From: Ariolimax columbianus
Lineage: Eukaryota > Mollusca > Gastropoda > Stylommatophora > Arionidae
Direction of reading: 5' to 3'
Length of the DNA: 64,000 bases
NCBI GenBank assembly: GCA_036924085.1
Contig: JAVGWX010000013.1
Coordinates: 44,009,175 to 44,073,174, forward strand
Of the stretch, positions 34,301-46,300 are shown one piece after another. The notes beneath the pieces are model-generated. The model saw only the letters and a program-made list of their open reading frames with translations. It had not been told where the DNA came from and searched no databases. The stretch's first letter is position 1, and each line of letters begins with the position of its first letter. The translations under genes were made by a program, and so were the position numbers.

Positions 34301-37300
34301 ATATTGAGCAAGGTGGGAGTGAAGAGTAACCAGTTTCAAGTGAAACATATTGAGCAAGGTGGGAGTGAAGAGTAACCAGTTTCAAGTGAAACATATTGAG
34401 CAAGGTGGGAGTGAAGAGTAACCAGTTTCAAGTGAAACATATTGAGCAATGTTAATGACGATGATGATAATGACGATGACGACGATGATGATGTTGAAAA
34501 AATCCATTTAGTCATGGCCTTGAAGCTCTTGACAGTCCAATATCTCCTGGGCAAAAAACGCACGTCGTCAACTCCATTTAACCTCACATAAAATATGTTG
34601 TCAAAGAGACATCTTTATATAAGGAGGCGGGAGGGGGAGGGGGGGGGGGGGTAGATTGACACATCTTATGAGTATCTTTGTCCAGTTTACCAATGCCCCA
34701 AGAGATGGACACATCTTATTAGTATTTTTGTCCAGTTTACTGGTGCCCCAGGAGATGGAGACATCTTATGAGTATCTCTGTCCAGTTTACTGGTGCCTCA
34801 GGAGATGGTCAGATTCTGTCAGGGACGTAGCACACACACACACACCTCAGTCTGGCATTTCATTATTCTTGAGTTAGCCTTACCAGCTTATCTGTAGTGT
34901 CCCCACGTCTGACACCTCCCTGCAAACTGGGGGATCGTCACAAAGGGACGGAAGTACAATGCCCGCTGGACTGCATTTCATCCATGAGAATAATTGACAG
35001 AAGACAAACACACAGCAAGTACGAGACCAGCATGCATCTGGATTGGTTCAACCGGAAGCACATATCCTCTCCTCTCTGTGTTCTGCAGCTACACCCTCAT
35101 AATTTCTCCTGTTCCTCAGCACCTTAGTCTGGTTCCTCTACAAGAACCTCTCCGGCATAGGTGATCCTTCCGGAAATAAACCTCCCGTTGAGATAACGAC
35201 CCGGGATTATTGGGGACGTATGCTCTACAACCTATGCCAGCCAGGCTTATAAAAAAGCAAAGGCCCCCGACCATCGTAGACGATGATGGCATAATTAATT
35301 TTGCTTGTGCTATTTTTAGCAAGGATTAACTGCACTACTTTTTATCCTCACTCTCTCGTCTCGAGCCGCCCGAACCCAGTGGCAAGTCAAAGACAAGACG
35401 ACTAGGGGGCCACTACGAGATGAGGGGACCCTGCATCAAGCACCCGTGAAAAAGATGGCGGAGTCCGGAGTCGAACCCACACCACTTAATCTCGAGGCCG
35501 ACGGCTTAACCACTTCGCCACGGAATCACCAAGCCAGGCTTATAAGTAGAAAGATATCATAATGTTAGATAAATTGTCACAGAAATAATCGCTAGAAGAT
35601 CGTTTAAAGAACTTTCATACAAGCTTCTACTACTTCGTCAAATGTAGCTATAACCTTATGTTTCATATGGAACAAGAGAAGGATAAGAAGAAATACAGAT
35701 CTCTGAGCTAACAGAGCAATGGCCAAAGAATGGAATTTCAACTAGAATTTTCAGCTTTTTGAAATTAAACAGATAGGAAAGATTGGTAGATTGTTAGCTG
35801 TCGCGTGAGTATTGATTGTAGCTTGAGTATTGATTGAAGCTTGAGAATTGATTGCAGATTGAGTATTGATTGTAGCTTGAGTATTGATTGTGGCTTGAGT
35901 ATTGATTGTAGATTGAGTATTGATTGTAGATTGAGTATTGATTGTAGCTTGAGTATTGATTGTGGCTTGAGTATTGATTGTAGCTTGAGTATTGATTGTA
36001 GATTGAGTATTGATTGTAGCTTGAGAATTGATTGCAGATTGAGTATTGATTGTAGCTTGAGTATTGATTGTGGCTTGAGTATTGATTGTAGATTGAGTAT
36101 TGATTGTGGCTTGAGTATTGATTGTAGCTTGAGTATTGATTGTGGCTTGAGTATTGATTGTAGATTGAGTATTGATTATAGATTGAGTATTGATTGTAGC
36201 TTGAGTATTGATTGTGGCTTGAGTATTGATTGTAGCTTGAGTATTGATTGTAGATTGAGTATTGATTGTAGATTGAGTATTGATTGTAGCTTGAGTATTG
36301 ATTGTGGCTTGAGTATTGATTGTAGCTTGAGTATTGATTGTAGCTTGAGTATTGATTGTAGCTTGAGCATTGATTATAGATTGGGTATTGATTGTAGCTT
36401 GAGTATTGATTGTAGCTTGAGTATTCATTGTAGCTTGAGTATTCACTGTAGATTGAGTATTCATTGTTGTTGTTATTGTCAGCATTCAGCTCTCATCTCT
36501 CCATCCAATACCGTATAATAGTATCTGCACGTTCTTGTTTGTTATTGTTAATGCCAAACACCATTTTATATAAATGGCTTCAAATGATGAAATATTTTTC
36601 CTACATCGTTGTGCACGTCACACTCAAAATGATGACCAACGGTTTACCTGGAGTATTCATTTAATCCTCCACACTACAAGATCTGAACATAAACGAAAGT
36701 TGGATTATAAACAATTTTAGGTTTAGTAAATCAAAATTTTCCGACCAGATTAAACGTCATACAGCCATCATCGTCAGTCCGATAACCTAGAAGGTCGTTG
36801 GGGCACCGTTATTGCAGTTTGTCGTTCCAGTTCGCGCCATGCAACAACGGTCTGTCTTGGGCCGCTACACACCTGACGGAGCTCATCTCTCTGCAGATGG
36901 CAGTTCATGATAGTTCTGACTAAATTGTGTACAACAAAGCTGACACAGTCTTCAACTAGGGCGAAGGGCACCAATCTCGTTCAGCCGTGTGAACTAGACC
37001 GTAAAATATGACACATGTTTAAACGTAGTATTATTTATTTAGCCGATATCCATTCCAGGATAATCGGACAGAACACAACACACAAAACGAACGAATTAAC
37101 CGGTCCAAATGGAAAACAACAACACGTTTCCGTGAACACAAGTGTAAGTCGTCGACTAGTGTGAATTCCGGGCAAATCCATTGTCTGGTGGTATCTATAG
37201 TGAACTAAAACAGCAGAGCAATGTAGACCAGGTGCCATCTTTGCTGCCTAACGTCATAACGAACAGGAAAACAATAGTTCTGGAATACGAGGCTTCTGAA

Positions 37301-40300
37301 AGATGAGGCAGGAGAAAACCAAGACCATGATGGATACATGACGTAAAGAAAACGCTAGATTTGACCTTAAAGCAAGGGATGGCTGTCGGCGGTCAGAGAT
37401 TCCTCCTGACAGGCTGTGATGTTGTTGTTTCGAATGCCCACAATGAGTAGGTTTACTCTTTTGTGTGCCGTGAAAAAGGCGTTAAGTAGAGGGCTCCAGT
37501 AGCCTTCCTCACATCCGAGGGCGTGCTGATGAAGGACTACCGGGGTCCTATAGGCGGTTTTGCTATGCTTGACTGCATTTGTGTGTCGCTCACTTCTACG
37601 GGGATCACGTCGATCACTCACCTCGTTGGACAGGCTGCCATGAAATAAGACCGTTCGTAGGTAGGACTACGAGGAAGTCGAGGTGGGGGAGGGGGGAGGG
37701 GGGTCTTGATCAGTATATTTTGCCTGACCCTGACTAACATGTCTGACCAGTATATTTTGCCTGACCCTGACTAACATGTCTGACCAGTATATTTTTCCTG
37801 GCCCTGACTAACATCAGTATGTTGTGCCTGAACAGACGTTTGTCTTCCTCCCCACAGAATGTGTTAAAAGCGACGTTCTGCAAAGAACATGCTACACGAT
37901 GATGACGATTATGTTGATGATTCCTTATATCTAGGTATCAATTCTCGCTAGAGTATCCATTGCATATTTATCATTAATTTAAAATTGAGCATTAAGACTT
38001 GAATAAAATCATAAACAAGTGATCATGATTGTATACCTGTATCAACACTGTATCGTTGTGACCATGTCTGGGGTTGAAGTGCAAGAAAAACTGGTTTTAT
38101 ATAATATTCAGATTCAAGTAGACTATTAACACTCTCACCTTAACTCCCTCCAATAGTTTGGCAGCCCCTCCTTCTCTGAACTGGTTCCAGCTAATATCCA
38201 GCGTGTCTAGATTCTCGTTTTGACCTTAATACAAACATTAAGACAAATTATGGGAGAGAATAAGAAAAAGCAGGCAGGTCATTATATTTTCGAATAATTT
38301 GTTGGAGTCTTCCATTATACATATCTTTCCTGTGTATTTCTCTCCATCAATTTCTTCTTTGTTTATCGATCATATCTGACTTTTTTCGTATTATTTTCCT
38401 CCAACATTTTATAATTTGCGGATTTGGTCCCGAAGAGAGATCGTCAATGTTCTTCGCTCTATTGCTCGTTGAGAGACGCCGAGTCAATCTGCATCAGTTT
38501 TCCGTAGGTTCCACACTTCGCAGTCACACCGTGGCTAGAGTTACCACACTGTTGAAGGTGTGAGCTCTAGCGCTGTCGTTTCACATCTGTTTGTGTAGGG
38601 GTTTGATAGAGTTGAAACTGAGCAAGCCCGCTGCTATCCTTTGGAAGATCTCATGGTTTCTTGAATGAAGTTCGTACTTACTTACTTCCCCCGTCCAACC
38701 ATCATGTTATACAGTATACATCCAATAATCAGCGACATGGATTGCCTTGCCATCTGCCTCCAGCATGTCGCACCTATTGCATGTTTCCTGGAGGTTGGGG
38801 CAGGTCATCAGGTGGTCTGGGTCCTGTATTGTGCCAGTCACGTGTCATCATCTGTGTATCCACATCGTTCCATGTTCCTCTTGCACCGTGATACACCAGT
38901 TCGGAATCTGTTCAGCGACTTCCATGTTGTGTATGGTAGATGATGTCCGGGGGTAGGTTCCTCCCGAAGTTCCATCTCTGCATCAATTCATGCCATCTCT
39001 CGAAACTGTGACTTTCATGTTTGGTCTGTAGGTGTTGTGTTTAATTTAGGAAGATATGTTCGGATTTGAGTATTGTGCTCTGTACCTGATGTCCAAACAT
39101 TGAGTACCTTGGGTCGTGCTCCTGTTTTTCTCGTTCGATTTCTGCATCGACGCTTCATTTAATCTCGTGTGGAGGGGGGTGCTATGCCAATTATGGAGTA
39201 TTATTTTTCAATGGGGGTGAGTTTTAGGCCCCCTGGTACTGTCCGACTCGCCTCATTTATTGCTGTGTCAACTAGTTTCTCTTTGGCAGAGTTTTTCCAC
39301 ACTGGCGCAGCGTATTGAGCTAAGGAACACTACAGGGCAAGTGCAGATGTTCGAAGAACTGATGACTGTGTGGCCCATGTTGTGCTGGTCAGTTTTCGAA
39401 TGATATTATTTCTTGCGTCAATTTTACCCTTTGTTTCCTGTCTTCGCGTTATGAACGACAATGTGCGATCTAACTTCACGTCCATATTTGGGAGCCGTGC
39501 ATTGTTCAACAATGGGAGTTTGTGATCTCCTGACACAAGTAGATATACAAAGACCTGTTTTCGACTGAACTATCTTCAAGGCACATATCTCCTTTTGTAC
39601 AGAAAGTGTAGAGCTTGAATTGTGTTTTCTTTATATTGGTTTCTTGGGCAACCTCAACGCTTGGCTCTATTTAGCTTTTTTTCTTTTTTGTCCCTGATGC
39701 TTTTGCTGAAGATGACTATGTTGTTAGTGAACCTGAGATAAGTAAGCATTTCTCCGTATATATTTATGCTTCTATCTCTCCAGTCCGGGGAACTGAGACG
39801 CTAGTCCAGTCAGGCACAAGATACTGACCAGGAAGTCGCGTCCGGCACAATCCACTGGCCAAGACCATAATCTTTTATCTATATAACGTTCCCCGGAAAC
39901 AGGATGTTTTCAAGGCAGCCTGGCTGGCGAGGTGTAGATCAATGTGATCCCCGTGGTAGGGAGCGTCACGCAGATGAATCCAAGCATAGCACAACATCAT
40001 GGAGGACCACGTTCCACCTTCATCAGCATATCCGGGATGCGAGAAAAGCTACTACAACCCTCCACTTAACGTCCTTTTCAGGGCGCACAGAGGAGTAAAC
40101 GTACTCATCATGGGTATTAAACAACAACAACTTTCCAGACCAGGTTTTTAAAGACCTCCTCGAGGTCCCGTGAAGACCTTTGGAGACAGTGTATCCCTCT
40201 GTCGTACGTCACGTTTTATCAGTATTCCTTCGGTACCGTCATCAATCTCCGTATGCTATTTGTCAATGACAGAAGCAACAAGTAATGAGAGTTTCACCTC

Positions 40301-43300
40301 TGGACTCTTCCAGGTATGCTATTTTTCAATGACAGAAGCAACAAGTAATGAGAGTTTCACCTCTGGACTCTTCCAGGTATGCTATTTTTCAATGACAGAA
40401 GCAACAAGTAATGAGAGTTTCACCTCTGGACTCTTCCAGGTATGCTATTTGTCAATGACAGAAGCAACAAGTAATGAGAGTTTTACCCCTGGACTCTTCC
40501 TGGTATGCTATTTGTCAATGACAGAAGCAACAAGTAATGAGAGTTTTACCTCTAGCCTCTTCCAGGTATGCTATTTGTCAATGACAGAAGCAACAAGTAA
40601 TGAGAGTTTTACCTCTAGCCTCTTCCAGGTATGATATCCATTTACCATTTACATCCTGATAGATCGTTGTCTGGCAAGACTGTATTATACCAGGTCAAGG
40701 GCAAGTGCTGAGGTGTAAATGCTCTAACTAATTTGCCATTTCATCGCTGTTTTATTTTATGCCAGTATGCATACAGATGCACACATGCATCCAAGCACTG
40801 GTTTATGCGTCCTGATATCGCCCAATGGACTACGGTCTGGGGTGGAAAATGGCGCGCCTCCGCCAGTAGAAGCTAGTGAGGCAAACATTTAAGCAACAAC
40901 AACAACATCAATGGACGAAGAGTTACGATATGGGTATCCTAATCATTTTAAACCCACTATAGCAAATCGATCTCCTTGCCTGCACTATGTGCGGCTACTA
41001 GTTGTACTACAGGTCAATAATTTAAACTCACAAAATACTAGAATTAAACATTAAACTATTAACTGCATTTTTCAACTATCCGATATCAGTTTGTGACCTG
41101 CTTAGTGACTTTCCCTTTATAGCATGTCTGTCGTTAAACAAAAGTGCGCACATTCGTCAAAGAAGGCATTACTGGACAGAACAGCAATACATACAAATTA
41201 TAGGAAAATCTTTGTAATTTACTTATCTGTCCATTTATGTTATCGCCTGTTTTTGTCAATCATATCTTTTAGTGGTAGTATTTCTGTTATGTGATCTATC
41301 CATCTGACATGGGGATGTTCCCGTACTATATTACCATATTTTGTGTGTTATATGTGCGCAGTCGTAGCTGATGACGTTGTAGTCTCGTGAGATGGAAGAA
41401 CCGTTATATTTTCTGATCTTCTGGAACAAGTAGACATACCAATTTCCGTTTCTGACAGGACAATCTTCAATGCACATTTATCCTTTTGGAAAGAAAGTAT
41501 TGAGTATGAACTGGGTTTTCTGTTTATTGATTTGTTGAAACGCTTCCTCCATTTAGCTTAAATTCGCGCAAAGATTGTTTCTCTCGATATTTCTGTCATA
41601 ATTTCCGATTATCACGTTATAGTGGGATGACCAGTAACAATGTCACAAATGCTGCTCGAACAAATTAGAAGTACAGCCTAAGTGGTTAGCTTGAAAATAA
41701 ACACATTGAAGACAAAAACTTGTGTGATAATCAGGAAACATAGGCGAATAAAAAGAGAAATAATCGAATAATTACATAAGTTTACATATTTATGGTGAAC
41801 CATTACAGAAGATATCAGCATTGAGACAGAAATGTAAACACGCATTGCATTGACAAAAATTAAGGTGTCAGTGAAAAACATACATTTCTAACCTCAAATA
41901 ATATCAGGATAGAACTGAGGAAAAGAATAATCGCCATTGTTATATGGCTATTTGCACTGTATGGAAGTGAAACATGGACTCTAGCATAGAAGAGTGACAG
42001 CCGCTTAGAGGCTTTTGAAATGAGGTGCTACCGAAGAATGGAAAAAGTGAGCTGGACAGAAATAAGATCTAATGACACTGTCCAGACTGAAGTAAGCGCA
42101 CAAAGATAAATATTGACAATGATAAAGAAACTAAATTTGAGTTGGCTATCACGCAATATGCGACACGACAGTCTTCTACAGAAGATACAGGGAAAGATTT
42201 TGTGGTGAAGAAGTAGAGGGCGACTAGGACTCACCTTTACATCGCAGGGCTGCTGGGGCAATATAGTACGACCCATTACGGAAAGGAAAAGTGTTGCAGA
42301 GAATAAAGTGAAATGGAGAGACAGGATTAGATAACCAGAGGATAGGGTCAAATGTAGAGACAAAAGATAACCAAAGGATTATCTCCAATGGAGAGACAAG
42401 AGATAACCAGAGGATAGGGTCAAATGGAGATTTAAGAGATAACCAGAGAAAAGGGTTGAATGGAGAGACAAGATTAGATAACCAGAGGATAGGGTCAAAT
42501 GGAGAGACAAGATTAGATAACCAGAGGATAGGGTCAAATGGAGAGACAGGATTATATAACAAGAGGATAGTATCAGATGGAGAGACAAGAGATAACCAGA
42601 GGATAGGGTCAAATGGAGAGACAGGATTATATAACAAGAGGATAGTATCAGATGGAGAGACAAGAGATAACCAGAGGATAGGGTCAAATGGAGAGACAAG
42701 ATTAGATAACCAGAGAATAGGTCAAATTGAGAGACAAGATTAGATAACCAGAGGATAGGGTCAGATGGATAGACAAGATTAGATAACAGAGGATAGGGTC
42801 AAATGGAGAGACAGGATTATATAACAAGAGGATAGTATCAGATGGAGAGACAAGAGATAACCAGAGGATAGGGTCAAATGGAGAGACAAGATTAGATAAC
42901 CAGAGAATAGGTCAAATTGAGAGACAAGATTAGATAACCAGAGGATAGGGTCAGATGGATAGACAAGATTAGATAACAGAGGATAGGGTCAAATGGAGAG
43001 ACAAGATTATATAACAAGAGGATAGTATCAGATGGAGAGACAAGAGATAACCAGAGGATAGGGTCAAATGGAGAGACAAGAGATACCCAGAGGATAGGAT
43101 CAAATGGAGAGACAAGATTAGATAACCAGAGGATAGGGTCAGATGAAGAGAGAAGATTAGATAACCAGAGGACGGTCAAATCGGAGAGACAAAATTAGAT
43201 AACCAGAGGATAGGGTCAAATGGAGAGACAAGAGATAACCAGAGGATAAGGTCAAATGGAGAGACATGAGATAACCAGAGGATAGGGTCAAATGGAAAGA

Positions 43301-46300
43301 CAAGAGATAACCAGAGGATAGGGTCAAATGGATAGACAAGATTAGATAATCAGCGGATAGGGTCAAATTGAGAGACAAGAGATAACCAGAAGATAGGGTC
43401 AAATGGAGAACCAAGAGATAACCAGAGGATAGGGTCAAATGGAGAGACAAGAGATAGCCAGCGGATAGGGTAAAATGGAGAGACAAGATTAGATAACAGA
43501 GGATAGGGTCAAATGGAGAGACAAGATTATATAACCAGTGGATAGGGTCATATGGAGAGGCAAGAGATAACCAGAGGATAGGGTCAAATGGAGAGACAAG
43601 AGATAACCAGAGAATAGGGTCAAATGCGGAGACAAGTTCAGACAACCTTATAACCAGTCTTTGGACTGATCAACCACCATCATCATCATGTAACATGTCC
43701 TTGGCAGAGCGCCACTCTCATCACTTCCTTTCGATAGGAATCTCGATCAGCAGTCAGTCTACTCGCTTGCTCCATGTTCATGTTTAGGGTGTCCTTGATC
43801 TCTTGTGTCCATCTACGTCTTGGTCGACCTGTGCATCGTCTTCCTGGAACAATGCCCTCCAGAACAGCTTTTTCCAGTCTGTCATGGCGCTTGATGTGGC
43901 CGGAAAACCTCAGTTTCCGAGACATAACGTGGTTTATAAGCCAGTTCTCTTCGCCACTCAGACCTTACAGGATGGCTTTATTTGTTATTTTCTTTATCCA
44001 ACGAAATTTGAGGATTCCTTCTGAAACAATTGTCTCAGCAGCCCCGATCTTCTTTCGTAATATGCGTGTGATGGTCCATGTCTCGTTTCCATACATTGCC
44101 ACTGGCAATACGCATGCTCTGAGGATCTTAAATTCTAAATATTTCTTAGTATTGCGGCATACATTTTGCATACCATTCAGTTTCCTCACCACTTTGGACA
44201 ATCATCTCCTTTATTCCCTTGCACAATCCCCATCGTTTGTTATCATAGATACAGAAACTAAATAGAATGCATTATGTGTGACACAATACCAACAAAGAAT
44301 TAAAGATCATCAGAACATGGGTATTCCTGGTGACAATGTACGGCTGCGAGTCATGGACCATGACACACGTATTAAGAAAGAGGATTTGAGGCTGTAAAGA
44401 CAAAATTCCACAAAAGAATCTAAAAAATAACGTGCCTAAAGAAAACAACAAATAAAGCTGTTCCAGGAAAACCAAGCAGAGGCCGACCAAGACGTAGATG
44501 GACACAAGAGATCAAGGACACCCTAAACATGGACATGGAGCTGACGGGTAGACTTACTGCTGATCGAGACATCCCGTACACCCTAAACATGAACATGCAG
44601 CATGTGGGTAGATTTACTGCTGATCGAAATTCATGTCGAATGGCTGTGATGAGAGCGACGTTCTGCCAAGAACATGGTGCATGACGATGATGATGGTAAT
44701 GATGATGATGATGAGGATGATGATGATGATAATAATGAGGGACTATAAGACAACCAGACAGTACTTAAGGCATCTCCAAGACATTTCCCCGCCAGGTGTC
44801 CCATCTTGTTGTGTGACAAGTTTAGACTCTTGAGTGTTTTATTCACCTGTGGACATAACAAAAAAGCCATGTTTGTTTCACAGAACGCTAACCCTGAAGA
44901 TGGTTAACACGGAGTAAGATTACTGTGTCGCCAGAGCCAAATGGGATATCTCTAATACACCACAGAGCAAAACCTCCACCTTGCCAAAGGAAATGTCTGT
45001 GGATGCCCACCGGTGTCTCCAGGAATAACAAATTCAGAAACCATGACATCCAAAAAGAGTCAGTTCCATCTATCGATTGAGTACATGTCCAGACAGTTGA
45101 TGCGTTGCTTCAGTTGTCTCGCGAGAATAATCCCTGATTAGCTTTTCAAGCTTTCTAACTATGTCGGAGTTTCGACAAGAGAGGGAGACCGCCGTGAAGG
45201 TGGATACTTACTTTCCAATGTTCATTCATGTTATTTGCATTGTCGTTCTCCATCAACATGTCACCTATATTGTATGCTTTCAGAAGTTTCGAGTAGATCA
45301 TCAAGTGGTCTGAGTCTTGTAATCTACACAGTCGCATGTCTCATCATCTCTGTAGCCTCAACTCTTTAAGATCTCTGCGTCGTCAAACACCAGTTCGGAG
45401 TCTATTTAGTGACTTCCGTCCCATAACGCGAGTGGTATCCAGGCTAGTATTGATATCAAGAACAAAATCGAGCCCTGTGTCACTCCCGTATCCCCTCAAA
45501 CCCTTCAGCATCCGGGAACCGTGGAACGCAGCGGTTAGCGAGCTGGTTCCCCATCTGAACGGCCATGTGTCCATTCCCAGTTGAGGTGGAAATGTTTTTT
45601 TTCAGACCGCAACTGGTTTCGGGTCGACCCAGCCTTAAATGGGTATCGATTCAGTCATGAGGGGATGGCGTGGGCTAGTGGTTAAATGGTATGGCTCACA
45701 ACCCCAACGTGCTGGGTTCGATCCCGATGAAAGGAGCGGCGGTTACCCCTGGGAAGCAAACCCTTAGAAAATGCAGGAGGAAGCAGACCTTTACATAGAA
45801 TGCACTGGGCCGACAGGCGCAAAATAAAAACCACAGTGCAACGCACACCGCCTTGTATATTAGATAAATAAGGCGAACGCAAACAACAAACAAAAAAATA
45901 CATGTTAGTCAGTGTCAGGCAAAACAAACTGATCAAACATGTTAGTCAGGGTCAGGCAACATATTCTTGATAAGACTCTCACCTCGACTTCCCTGTAGCC
46001 CTCCCTGGAAACGGGCTGTTTTCATGGCAGCCAGTCTAACGATATGACGTATCTACGTTCTCCCTCTTGTAATGAGCAACACGCAGATGAAGCCAATCAT
46101 AGCACAACCGCCTGGAGGACGCCGGTCTACTTTCATCAACACGCTCTTTGTGCGCTTTTAGCAACAACAACAAAAACTATACTTCGGTTCGAATGGGGAA
46201 TGGGCAAAGATCAGCTAAAACAGACCAAGAATACAATATTTAAGATTACTTGGAACACTAGAACACAAGAATACATATTTTAATGGACCCTTCTTTGATT

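Noticed and set aside
34490..34590. Exon-like minus-strand segment with a ttttttgcccag acceptor
   Set aside because: It gives no LRR text, and the LRR chain is already complete between its neighbouring exons, so there is no place for it.
42028..43645. Overlapping minus-strand ORFs rich in Ser/Leu (SLHLTLSSGYL)
   Set aside because: They are antisense of the 36/39-bp array within a plus-strand LINE.
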